This document shows positions 45,504-59,300 of a stretch of 64,000 nt of DNA, in pieces. The notes under the pieces are model-generated. The model was not told the DNA's origin, did no database searches, and saw nothing but the letters and a program-made list of their open reading frames with translations. Location of the stretch: positions 622,001-686,000 of the forward strand of contig JACVVK020000330.1 of NCBI GenBank assembly GCA_018292915.2, given 5' to 3'. Both the position numbers and the translations under genes were made by a program. The stretch is from Batillaria attramentaria (taxonomy: Eukaryota; Mollusca; Gastropoda; Batillariidae). Position 1 is the stretch's first letter, and the number at the start of each line of letters is the position of its first letter.

Positions 45504-48449
45504 GTAAGGATAATTTATTGAAATCTTCGAGATGAAAGCTAGGTGTGGGCTTCATTGTAGTTGGTGATGGTGGTGGTTGTGGTGGTGTCTTTGGGGGTGC
45601 TGGCGGTGCAAAATTCAATTCAATTAAATTCAACAGGGAGCAATAAATACAAGATTCTTAAACAAATTCCGGGTGAAAATTACACAAATTTATTATTAAA
45701 TTGCAACTTAGTCCATTTGTGCCCTTATTTTGTTGTTGGCTGTCTGTTTTGGTTTTGGTGGTGGTGGTGGTGGTGGTGTTTTATTTTTTGTGGGTTTTGT
45801 GGTTTCTTTTTGGTTTGTTTTTTGTTCGCCAGCACCAGTGGTATACCTCCCAGGTCGAAGGTGGAGGTCCATATGTCTGAAACTATGTGACAGAGCCGCT
45901 ATCCACGCTTGCTGTCATAAGTACCCCGCAGTTAACCATGCCAGGGAATTACGGCACCTGTGGTGCCGGCCGTGTAATCATCCAAGGATAAATGAGGTCC
46001 AGTAACGTGAGAATAACATCTGCTCTCATCAAATTATACATCAAAAGCCTCATTCAAATTGACATAATTATGATGAACACTCTTTGCGTTCAGCCAGGAG
46101 GGCATGCAGAAAGATGAGGTGAACATGAAATGGGACCTGGCCGTTGCCACATCCGATTACTACAGAAGACAGGACAAGCATGACATAGAGGAACTTCAAG
46201 GGTGGATCGCAGACGATGACTGTTACAAATCTGAGATAGTCAAAGCAAACAGAGACGTGTCTGACCTCCACAAGAAAGTGAGCGTATGCCTTAACTCATT
46301 GTCGACCTTGACCGCGAGCCGTGGAATTCCCCCGTGACCCAGGGGGAGCCGGGATAGCCGAATGGTAGAGCGTTGGACTTCTAATGCTCGGGTCGTGATT
46401 TCGTATCCCGGCTGGGGCCAAATATTTGTGCGGGCTTTTTCATCGTTGCCCCGTCTTTGATATCACCCGTAGAAACCAAAAGGAAAAGGACGTTAAAACC
46501 CCAAACACCCATCCATCCACCCACCGTGACCCAGACACTGTGTGCGTGCACAAACCTCGCCAACCGGGCGATTTTAGCAATTTTTCGATTTGGGGGGGAA
46601 AGAGGTCTTCCTCAGATGTTTCCTAATCGTGTTTGGTGTTGTTTGAAAGATAATTATAAGCACTTTCATGGGAAAATATTGGTGACTGGAAAAACTGGGC
46701 AGAGCGGACATAGTGAGAGCGGAGATAACATGGGTTGAGGGTGCTTGGTAACAGTGTCCTCACTGGATCTAGGTGTGTGGTTGGCTACGGTATGCGGGTG
46801 GGTGGGTGGGCGTTTGGGGGTTTAACGTCCTTTTCCACCACATAGGGTGATATCAAAGACGGGGCAACGACGAAAAAGCCAGCACAAATATTTGGCCCCA
46901 GCCGGGATCGAACTCACGACCCGAGCATTAGAAGTCCAACGCTCTACCATTCGACCACCCCGGCTCCCCGTGGCAACGGTATGCAAGGGCTCTGTACAAA
47001 CGCAGGATGCATGGTCAAGTTAGGGATGCATATTATATCAGGGTGGTCAGCTCCAAACAAAAGTGTTTCGCACAGACGGTGCCACTACAATAGTCTTCCC
47101 AAAGTCTTTTGTTGTTGTTTTTTTGTTGTTGTTGTTGTTTTGCTGTCCCAACTCTTTGCCAGCTCCAGTGGTGTTCCTCCCAGGTCATGGGTGGAACCCA
47201 TGGAGGACTCAGAAGCCGGGACAATTTTTATTATGCATGATGATGGAGATGAGGATGATAGTAAGATGATGCTATGGAGGTCCATGTGGTTTGGGACTGC
47301 GGCCGCATTCCACGCTTCCTGTCATAAATATCCCGGCATTAACCAGGCCCGGGAACTACGGCACCTGCGGTGCCGGCCGTGTAATCATCCACATCATACG
47401 ACGTGTCATACTAAGGGAAGCACCCCCAAAGTCGCACCCGTGAAGTGGGTGAATCTCGGCTGTGTGGCAACAGCCTCCCCATCGGGCTCATAGCACACCC
47501 GCTCTGGGTAGGAGCCGACCTAGGTAGGAAAAATCCCGCTTGTCTCGGCTGGGACTCGAACCCGGGTCTCCCGGTCCATGGTCCGAAGTGCTAACCACTA
47601 CACTACGGGGGCCGGTCCAAAGTCTGTTTTAGAGCTCTGTAAACTTGCCGTCGACGTCTATGGGCTGCCCGAGGAACACAGAGGACGTAAACAACCAGAG
47701 CTACTAGGCACAAAGTTATGACGTCACGAGCAGTCACATATCAGTTCAGCGGTTTTTTGTACTTGATTATTGTCATAAGCACCGCAGACTTGAGACAAAC
47801 TGGGGTCATGTCGGTGTTCATAGCCGCCATTAGTCCTCTACTCAACTTTCGATTTTTTTTTATTTTTTTTTTAGGGTATCGGGAGGGTTTGTTTGTTTTT
47901 TTTGTTTTGGGGTTTTTGGTTGTTGTTGGGGTTTTTTTTGCGTTTTTGTCTTTTGGTCTTTTGGGGTTTTTTTTTTTTTTTTTTTTCTTCTTCTGGGTTT
48001 GTTTTGTTTTGGTTTTTTTGGGTTTTTTTGTTTTGTTTTGTTTTTGTTTTTTTTTTGGGGGGGGGGAGGATGTTTTGTTTTGTGGTTCTTGCTGAGTTTT
48101 TGTTGTTGTTGTTTTGGGTTGGGTTTTTTTGTCGTTCTTTTGGATTTGTTTGTTTGTTTGTTTGTTTTCGGGGTGGGTTTTTTTTTTTTTTTTTTTTTTG
48201 GGGGGGGTGTTTGTTTTCGTTTGTTTGTTGTTGTTTTGGTTTGGTTTTTTGTTGTTGTTTTTGGTGTTTGTTTTGGGTTTTGTTTTGTTTTGTTTGTTTG
48301 TTGTTGTTGTTGTTGTTGTTGTTGTTTTTTTTTTGGGGGGGGTCTTTTTGTTTTGTTTCGCTTGTTTCTTCCTTCGTCACTTTTCACAGTGGTTTTCATC
48401 GAGATTTGTTACCTTTTATACAGCTTTCATATGGGGCAACGATCGAAAC

Positions 48450-48537
<88 letters not shown>

Positions 48538-50204
48538 CTAATCAGATCAAAGAAGCCGAACGTGAGCTGGACTCCATCAAGAAGATATTAGCCAAGAGGA
48601 AGGAGGAGTTCCGGAAGACCTGTGTCCCCTCTCACGAGAAAGTGCTGAACCGTCTGGACCAGGCTACTATTCAGTGCGGCACACAGATGGTGGAAAACAG
48701 ACGCCTCACTGAGATGCTTCATCACCTCGGCATTGAGAGAGCCATCTACACCGAGATCCACAACATACTGATGAGGGACCTGAAAAAACTCACCTTACAA
48801 CTGAATGGTATAGTGCGTTTGGGAACTCGCCAACGATTTACGGCGTTAACGTTTTTAACGTAGCCACTTTTGTAGACCTATTGCAGAGAAAAAGTTATTC
48901 AGGAAATTATGACCTAAAACATTTGATAACAGCCCGAGTTATCTGTCTTTCCGTTTCCTCTCGGCGTTAGTGAAACAAGCCTAGGTCGATGTTTTCACTG
49001 CTGATCAAAAACCTGACAAGCCCTTTTCAAGGAATGAAGCTATTGCAAAGTAGCACTTTGACGCCATTCACTGACGTCACTTTTTTCCCTACTGTCTCAT
49101 GGAGGATTTAGTAATACACGTCAATTATTGGACAAGATTGCGTTTGACATCATTGTCACATGAGGTTCTCGCGAGGTATATTTACATTTCCACACTTCAT
49201 TTTTTTCCATCTCACTTTTTCGCCAAAGGTCGTCAGCTATTTCAGAATCATATCCATGGGTGATAAAAAGTTAGGTGACAAGTTTTCAAGCGTCCATTTC
49301 CACTAAATATGCACAAAATCACAGTTTTACCCCCCCCCCCTTTTTTTTTTTTTAAAGCCAGAAAAGCTGTGGCGTCCGGATTGCCAAACTTATGTTACGT
49401 TATCTTATCTTATCTTATCTTAAGCTGGTCCTAGACGTTGCTAGAAGTCGCCCTATCCCTGACCTGTCGACTATCATCTAGCCCACTGGTGGAGGGTCCC
49501 TCGTAGTACACGTCGATATAGTTGAGCGATAGCCCTGTAGTACGCGTTTACCATTTATGGAAAGTCACGCGAGACTACTCTCCCTTGAAGACAAAATGGC
49601 GGCTCCCATGGCGGAATACGATTTAGATGATTCAGAAGAAGATTTGGAAGTGATTGCGGCCGCTGTTGTTATTCTTGCCGAAAAAGACGAACCGTGTAGT
49701 TTCGTCCCTCGTGTCCCATATGCTTGGATTTTTCTCTCACTAGCTCGATAAACCTTGCTGTGGCACAGTCGTCCATCTTGAATACGTCACGACTCACGTG
49801 ACCACCGTACCGGTGATTGGTCGCTGAATGCTAGACTAGCGGCCACCGCCAGTGGATAGAAATTTAGAAGCCAGTTCTATCGCGGATATATAGCGGATAG
49901 GGGACTATCCGCAGGGATGGATAGACTAGCGGATGACTATCGGAACGGATTAACGGCCGATAGTCGATAGGATAGTGCAAAAACTATCCACGTGTAAGGC
50001 AGCCTTTATCTTAGCTTAGCTTAGCTGAGCTGAGCTGAGCTGTTCCCCAGCCGCGTACTGACCTATTCAAGACAGGTTTGTCGTTTTCTGGTTGTTCCTT
50101 GTGAAAATCACTGCCATTACGTGTGAAAACTTCGTCAACTTTATCGACATTCAAAAGAAATTTGTTTGTGCACTTGCAGACTGAAACAGTCACTCTGTCT
50201 GTGT

Positions 50205-50261
<57 letters not shown>

Positions 50262-53200
50262 AAGTCTGTTTATTTATCTTTTTATTTTAGTATATGTATA
50301 ACAGTCCTTTTTAGGATGTGTGTTTTTGTGTATTTATGTAGCAATTTTCTCTCCCTCAATTGTGTGATTTGATTTTAATTATGCTTTGTGTTTTATATCT
50401 TTACTTTAGTTTTGTCGTTTTGTGCACTTTCTTTAAAATGTTGTAGTGCTATTTAGTTTTAGAAGTGTTAGCAACGGCAGGTATGAAAACTGGCTGTTTT
50501 CCTTCAATGCCGCTCAACCGCTGTAAACTAACAGTTTCATTTCATATCTCTCTCCAGAGCACATGCACGTCGCAAGAGATTCCTACGAAAACCGGGTCCA
50601 AACCAAGCGAGCTATGCAGAAGTTGGATGAGCACTTCGAAAGGAAGATCACTTATTTTCAAAACAATGTCAACAACCTGAATTCTTACATCGACGTTCTC
50701 AAGCGGACCGAGAGATTCGTTGTAGAGAAGAACAAGGTCGGTGACATCTCTAGGCTGTCGACAGCATTTTGAATGATTTCTCCTAAAGGTCAAGGTCAAG
50801 GTCGCAGGACCACGATAAAACTTTCAAAAACTCGCCTGTAAGCATTTAGCAACCACAAACATCGGAAAACCTAAATTTGACAGCTTTAATAAGAGTCTTT
50901 CTTCACAGATTTTGGGTGGCCTTGACCTCAAATGTGAAAATCATTACGCGGTTTCGCAAATCGTTTTGTTGTTGTTGTTGTTACTTGTCTTTTATACAGT
51001 GAAGGCTGCTAACATTGCCTTTTGAGTGACCTCTCGTAAAGGTCAAGGTCACACGTAAGCCAACGAGGCTTCTGTCGTTTTGGCGTTGTCGTAGTTGTTG
51101 TTTTCAGCTTATTGATCAGTCAGCCCTCTGTGCAGTACCGAGAGGACGAATACGAGGAAACGCGCCGGTGGAAGAGAAGCCAGCTGACTCCTAGCGAGAG
51201 GGAGGTTCTGTCGCTGAAACGTGTTGAGGGGGCTGTTGAGAGAAAGTACAGCCCCATGTCCATGGATGAAGTCGTGGACAACTTCATAAAGATAGTGGAG
51301 GAGAACTACATGCTCTTCCAAAACGTGGCCGAGACGCGCGGAAGAACACAGGCCCTGCAGGTGAGTCATATTACTTTCGGATCCGGTTGTACTCATTTTC
51401 TCTGCTACCCCCGCTAGACCGTGCAGAGATGCCCCCGTCCGCTTTTCCGTATTATCTTTTTTTCCGCTGACCCAGCACGTCTGGTGATAAACGTGGGAAA
51501 GCTTTCGTCTCGTCCCTCCCTACTGTGGCCGCAGTGTGGTCGTTCAAAATGGGTGTGATCGTTCAGGGGGTGGTGTTAAAGATCTAAGCTCCCAACAAAA
51601 AGCTTCCCGAAATGTGAAAAAAATTTACAGAGTCGATCGTGCAAGCACAGTCAACTCTGTCACAGTTGCAGAGTTCACACAGTGTCCAGAAACATCGACA
51701 AAACCGTGCCGAAAAACTGCCCCCACTTCCTGTTGGGATCCGTCCACGCTACTGTGCACATGACCCCCGTGCAACCCGGCTCATTATGTGACCACGCCGC
51801 GGATACATCAGTTTAGACTAAGCGATGTCGGACATCGCGCAAGCTATGCTACTACCGGTAAGTACACGTATTTGAAGGCAATTTTGTTTCTTGCGTAAAC
51901 ATGCTAGCTTGAGCTTGCAGGACCAAACGTAAAACCGCAAGTTGGAGATGTTGCCGATAAAACGCGCTTGGCAAATCCGAGTGCCCGCGTGCTCTTCATT
52001 TCTCACACATCTCGTCAAATCCCCCCCCCCCCCCCCAAAAAAAAAAAAAAAAAAAACTTACCGTCTACATTTGGGCCATGCTGACGGCAACAGCACGGCA
52101 TACGAACGACACTGACCCAATTCAAAAGTGACACGACTTGTATGGGGGTCACTGCCAACAGTACTGACTCGGTCACGGCTGCTGCCATGACCACTGCACG
52201 GACGGATGAACACTGCGCGTTTTATCGGCAACAACATCTCCAAATTGCGGTTTTACTCTTCGTTCTGCAAGCTCGGGCTGAAATGTTTACGCAAGAAACA
52301 AATTTGCTTTCCAATACGTGTACTTACCGTAGAAGCATAGCTTGCGTCATATCGGTCCAGCATCACTCAGTCGTCTACACTGAGTTATCCGCGGCGTGGC
52401 CACATGAGCCGGGCTGCACGGAAAATTAATGTGCACAGTAGCATGGACGGAGCCCGACAGGAAGTGGGGGAAATTTTTCGGCACGGTTTTGTCGCTGTAC
52501 CTGGACACTGTGTGAACTCTGCAACTGTGACAGAGTTGACTGTGCTTGCACGGTCGACTCAGTAAAAAATTTTCGCACTTCGGAAAGCTTTTTGTTGGGA
52601 GCTTTAAGGGGAAAGAGGGTATACCGGTTGACAGAAAAAGTTTGGACACTAATAATGTAGTTCTACAGGGTGGGTGTTTGGGAGTTTAACGTCCTTTTTC
52701 ACCACGTAATGGTGGTATCAAAGACGGGGGCAACGAGAAAAAGGCCAGCACAAAATATGTGGCCCCAGCTGGGACTCTAAGTCACGACCCGGGCATTAAA
52801 AATCCAACGCTCTACCATTCGGCTATCCCGACTCCGAGTTCTACGGAATAATGTACAGTCAGCGTCAAAATAAAATATCCACCTGTTTCAATCAAATCTT
52901 TAGGAAAACCAATAGTCGAGGTTAGGGCTTTTAGCCCTGGGTTAGAGTCTAACATCGAACTAAACTAGCTCTAAAGTTAAATTTTCTATTGTTTTTTTTG
53001 TTGTAAATCAAGAAGCGGGCCCATTCCAGCAAGGTGCCTAAGCTGTAATAGAAGGATTTTTTCTTCTTTTCTTCGCTTCCTTTATTATTTGATTTTGCTT
53101 TTGGGTTTCTTTTGTCCTAGTCTGGGTTAAGCCCCTAACCGTGGATTAAATTAACCTCGACTTTTACATACGGGCCCAGATGGTTAACTTTTTCACGACC

Positions 53201-54096
53201 ACACGTGTACTGGTGCTCGTGTAGGGGCTTTACGTTTCGCGGCCGAACACGTACCTATGCGCGCTGGGTCAGCAAGCCAATTAGTATAATTATACCAAGG
53301 TCCACGGGAGGTGTGGTGTTTCTAGGGACGATGGTCCTGTGTTCCCCTATTACGCACAGGTGTGCGGATTCGTACGCACAAAACTCTTAAACTGACGCCC
53401 AGATTTGAGAACAGCGCGCCACAGGGGACGCACGTTTTTCGTCTCGCCGTGACAAACAGTATTTTTCCAACTCTCTCCCGGATCAGCTTCAGCAGTCTGG
53501 GATACTTTTTGTCCAATCATAATTCTCTATTTGGTAAGGGTGCGGGTTCCTCGCCTTGCCAATTCGCTATGGCTGACACAATTCACATACATCTCTCCTA
53601 CTTGAATACTTCAGTAAACAACAACAATAAATGGTTTTGACATTCAGGCATTTTAAAAGACCACGGACCCTCACAAGTTACAAAAGGACCCTCACAAGTT
53701 ACAAAAGGACCCTCACAAGTTACAAAAGGACCCTCACAAGTTACGAAAGGACCCTCACAAGTTACAAAAGGACCCTCAAAAGTGTGAAGAGAGGGTCCCA
53801 AGGACGCTTGTATTTTCGAATCAGAAGGAAACACTGATGGTCCATCAGGAGAAAGCATCTTCCAACACCACGAGTATTGTTCCGCGTGCGTCCTCTACAT
53901 GTCCGTCAGTCTCCATCTTTCACAGTTTTTAAAAACAAACTAAAAACCCACTTCTTCCAGTCAGCCTTCTCTCCCGCTTAGTTAATTAGCTGCGAAATGG
54001 TCTTTGTTGCTTGCGCACCTCTATCCATCTGTACATACTCCCCCCCCCCACCCTCCCCCAGCTCTTTTTATCGAGACTGATCCCAGCTGTATGTCA

Positions 54097-54171
<75 letters not shown>

Positions 54172-54401
54172 CCCCGTGTGTGTGTGTAATTGTAGAGCGC
54201 TCTGAGCCAGCGTCTGCTGGGATACTGCGCTATATAAAAGCAATTTTATTATTATTATTATTATTTCCCGCCAGTTTGCTAGTAAAGCTGATGACAAACA
54301 AAACATGCAAAAGAGAGAACTAATGCCAGAATTTCCTCTGCACACAACCATTTCAGTTGTATGGAAGTCATCGTTTGAGATTTTAAAGCAGGCACTAACG
54401 C

Positions 54402-54489
<88 letters not shown>

Positions 54490-54616
54490 TCTGAAATAGA
54501 GGACGTGAGAGAGAAGATGTCGCAGTACCATTCAAAGCACGCCAAGAAGATGCGAGAGAACAGGGCTACTGAGGAGCAGCTGACTGAGAAAGTAGAATTC
54601 TGCAAAGACATGTACG

Positions 54617-54667
<51 letters not shown>

Positions 54668-56316
54668 TTGAGAACGGTTTCGTGTTCTATCTGAGAAGTA
54701 ACAGAGCAGTCGAGTTGGTTCATGTGGTGTAGCAACGGCAAGGTTTAAAATTGGTATACATATACCTGAACTTCTACCGTTGTACAATACTTGTTTTTGA
54801 TGATTGATCTTCTTCTTTTTCTTCTTTCGGAACTGCGTTTCCTTGAAGCTCATTTTACACGCAAACAGAATCAACAGAAGTTAACTATCAAAAGCTTGAC
54901 GAAAGAGAAAAGTCTTCAGAAGGAATTTAACAAGATGGCCACCAGCCCAATATGTTGTTTCCATTCAATGACCTGCTGTAGTCACAGTCGTAGTCGTTGT
55001 GTCATGTATGCAGCCCGCGCGCACACGCCGGAACGCAAGCTCTCTGACATCAAGCATGCTGACATAAAGAAAGTACTGAAAACCCTTATCGTGCCTCTAT
55101 GCACTTACAAAAACCCAAACACATGAGGTCGTGTGAGCTCGCCTAGCTGGTTGACGTCACAAACGTTTTGGCGTATGCGAGGTTCTACATGGGTGAATGA
55201 ATTCTTGTAATAAAGTCGTTCCCCTCACACTCTGGGGCACAGAGTCTTTCAGTGGAAAGTACCTCTGTGCAGTGTGCACGGTGGGGAAATGGCGCTCACT
55301 GCGCTACCGTGACGGGCCTAAATTGTCTCGGTGCTCTCAAACACAAGGTCGCGCACTATGTCATCCTTGACCAGCTTTGAACCCAGAGGGATCCTCAGTG
55401 GCGCAAGTGATGGCAGGCTGTCTTCAGAGTGAAAGTAGGCGTGTTTCTGAATCAGAGACATACATAACATGTCTCTGTCTGAATGGACAGATCTATTATT
55501 ACATTCAGTCTACGTTCCCCTTAGACTCCAGTGTGCAGTCCCTTTTCGGCGGGGCGTGAAAATGTGACTGCTTACACCCAGCGCCATTTTCAAAAATGGC
55601 GAAATTTTTTTTCGAAAAGCGAAGACTTGTGTGTCATATGAATCGATTTGAAACGAAGTCTTGAATATCCGACCACTTTTGGTTTGGGCAAAATCTTTGC
55701 CAGCGGACAATTATTGTTGCGATTTGATGGCACTGTTTACGTGGTACACTGATCCAACAGGATGTGAGTAAACGGCAAGGGGGTTGCACTTTGACAGGCC
55801 AAGGTGTTGCACTCTGCAGGCAAGTATTATTGCACGGTGCAGACGATCACGTACCTGCCTTGTGGTGGAATAAGAGACGATTACAAAAGCACACACACCC
55901 GTGCTCTAGGACTGAATGTAGACTAATAATAGATCAGTCCATTCAGACAGAGACATGTTATGTATGTCTCAGATTCAGAAACACGCCTACTTTCACTCTG
56001 AAGACAGCCTGCCATCACTTGCGCCATTGAGGATCCCTCTGGGTTCAAAGCTGGTCATGGATGACATAGTGCGCGACCTTGTGTTTGAGAGCACCGAGAC
56101 AATTTAGGCCCGTCACGGTAGCGCAGTGAGCGCCATTTCCCCACTGTGCACAGAGGTACTTTCCACTGAAAGACTCTGTGCCCCAGAGAGTGCGTTCCCA
56201 TTTGACAGAGTTACTTCCCGCAGACCTGACTGACAGACGATTGCTTACTGGTACATGTATCAGAGAAGAGACCCTCTCTCTCTTTCGCCTTAGACGCGCG
56301 CTTGCGCGCGCACGCA

Positions 56317-56347
<31 letters not shown>

Positions 56348-59300
56348 ACATTATGCTTCTGAGTGTGAGTCAGTGGCAAAAACGAAACCCACTGAAATTC
56401 CCGCATTCCACATGTCAAGTTGTAGAGATCGCGAAAAGATACTGCATTTCGATGCAAAAAAATTTCTAGACCATCCCAGAACATGCTGGTGCAGTAACGT
56501 CAGTAGATTACGTCACCTTGGAAAGATATCGAACCTTCCAGTAAGTTGAGGAATGTTCTAGATCTGACCTGTTCAGTACGTAAGCTGCCCTGCACAGCGT
56601 TCTGGGTTCTTCTTCTCTCATGAATTTGTTCTCCGTGCATATTCTGTTCATAAAGTATTGGAGTTGTATTCTGTTGTATCCCGTGTCTTCTCTGCGATTG
56701 CACGAAGATGGCGACATAGTAGAAGTAAAATACACCACGTCTCTAAACAGAGGAATTCGGAAAGAAAGTGGCGAGACACCCCCAAGAAAAAACAGCATCA
56801 CGTCAATCAAACATGACGCACTTACTTTACGTCAGTGCGCGTGCGTCTCTTCTTCGATGTTTGTGAGGCGTGTGGCTTGCAGAGGAAATGTGCTGTGAGT
56901 ACAAATTTTCGAGTCAACTGACGATAACGGCTGCAGCGAATTTTTCTAATTTTTTTGTGTATTTGTTATGGCACCCCAGGCTCATTATCTATGTATAGTA
57001 GGAGCGATTTTGAGATCTAAAGTGTGTTCACCAGCACTTTCATCAGGTACGGCTTACGCCAAAAGTATAAAAGCGACAACCTCCAAAATTCACTTAGTTG
57101 AGAGTCCGTATTCATGCTATCTATGTCCAAAACATGGAGTGGTTTAGGTAAATATTACGCCTTTAAACGCCAGAAAGCCACTTTTTCTGAAAAGGGCGAT
57201 AACTCGCAAATCATGTGTGCAATCGTACCTGGATCGGGCCTTCTATTCCACAATCTTGATTCATTTAGAAACCCCAAATTTGAAATCGATCGGTTCAGTA
57301 TTTTTGGAGAAATAGGCATCTGAACTGGGTTCACATGCAATGTCAACTCAGGCTCGGTTTACATAAAAACTATAAGAGCGACCATTTTCTAGTAGTGACT
57401 CTGTTCAGAGTCCGTATTCAAGCTATCTACTGCCAAAAAATTGAGTGATTTAAATAAATATTACGCCTGTACACGAAAGACAACCAACTTGTCTCAAAAG
57501 GGCGATAACTCCCAAATCACTTAAGCAATCATCACACGCTTGAATCGTCTAATGTAACATTTTGATATATTTGGATACCCCAAATTTGAAGCCATTCGGT
57601 TGAGTATTTTCGAAGAAACGGGCCTGGACACAATTCACACACACACAGCCGCACACACGCACACACATACGCACAGACGGCACTCACTGAGGAGGAGAAG
57701 CGCGTTCGGTGGACCGTACATGTCAGCATCGATGACGCAAGTTTTGTTTTACGTCATTGTCAGAGTTACACTTGCAAAATCGTCTCTGCGGGAGATCAGC
57801 AGTGACGTGCGTTTGTACCACAGATGCTTGCCCATGAACGTGGAAAATTTAGCCCGTCCTATGATGTTGTTTCCATTACTATGGAAACAACATAAAAAGG
57901 GGCAGTTAGGGCTGAAGGCAGAGTTCGGCTGACAAAGAGTTCCAGACAGTCGGGGCCAAGAAGCTGAACGAGCGCTCTCCAGCAGTTTTCAGGTTACCCT
58001 TCGGAATGTCGTTTGTTAGTTTGCTTTTTGTTTGTTTGTTTGTTTGTTTGTTTGTTTGTTTGTTTGTTTTTTGTCTCTTTGATGGGAGGGGGAAGAGAAG
58101 AGTCAAAAGGGGAGAGCCCCATGGCCCAAACTGTTTAAACGATGTGACCGACTTTCAGTGCTGACGACAAGGAGAAACGATTAAAGAGCGCTGACGAGGT
58201 GATCCAGAGTTACATCGAGGGCGTCCTGCGGGTTCTGGACAACCTTGGCTACACGCAGGAAGAGATCCTCAAAATGGCCGGAGTCTACGGCAAAGTCGAG
58301 GAACGGAACGTGAGCACTTTATAACAGCTGGAGTTTTTCTGTCTTTTTGATTCTTCTCGACGTAAGTGAAACTAGCCTAATTCGATATTGTCACCGTTTG
58401 TTGTTGTTGTTGTTGTTGTTTTTGTTTGTTTGTTTGTTTTTTGTTGTTGTTGTTGTTGCTTTTTTGTTCGAACCTGACCAGCTCTTTTCAAGGATTGAAA
58501 CTATTCCATAATAGCACTTTTACGTCATTCGCTGACGTCACTTTCCCCACTGTCTTACGAAGGTTTTAGGAATATACGTCAATTGCTGAGCTAGATTATA
58601 ATTTTATATTTTGACATCATTGTCACTTGAGGTTCTCGAAAGGTATAGTTTTGGCTCTTTTCAGTATTTTTTTCCTACTTAATATTTTCGCCCAAACTTT
58701 CACTTATGCCGAGGTCGTAAGCTTTTCATATCCATGGTTGATAAGAAGTTCAGAAAGTTCTATTTCCAGCAAACATGCACAAAATCACAGTCTTACAACA
58801 ATGAAAACAAAAATGCCGAAAAGATTTGGCGGCTGGGTTACCAAATGCACTATAGTAATCCTTGGACCATCTTTATCAACGTTACCGTTTATCCGCTATC
58901 CCCAAAACAAGGCAACAGTGACCATTCCAGTCTTAACATGCTCCGCTGTCGTGCATCGCAGGTGCTGCGGTTTCTCGCTGAGATCGAGGAGTACATCAAC
59001 AAACTATGGATGCTGCAGAACTACGACGCCTACCAGATCGACCAGGAAAAACGCAAGACGTCCATGCTGGGTGCGGCCCGAATAACCACGCCCCTCCCGA
59101 ACCGCATAGAGGTGGAGTTCCGGGCCGTTGTCCTCCCGCCAGCTCACACCCATGAAATGGACGACTTTATGGATGATCGACAGGGCACTTCCGTCAGGCC
59201 TATCACTCTGAGAGAGGTAGGCGTGGCCACAGACATGGTTCTCAAAGAGGTAGGCGTGGTCACAAACAATTTTTTATCAGGCCTGCCACCCTCAGCGGTC

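Noticed and set aside
47860..48463. Reading frames of 113-188 codons on both strands
   Set aside because: They lie wholly in T/G low-complexity DNA and encode Phe/Gly/Val/Cys or Lys/Pro/Gln/Asn runs without a domain. The same applies to 261-836.
53631..53837. Protein with LTSYKRT repeats
   Set aside because: It is a 21-bp tandem repeat in intron 5. The length is a multiple of three, so the frame stays open by arithmetic.
54790..55126. Extra coding exon of the docking-like gene
   Set aside because: Part of it looks like coiled coil, but the phase does not fit exon 6. Exon 6 to exon 7 joins in frame without it and gives a coding total divisible by three.
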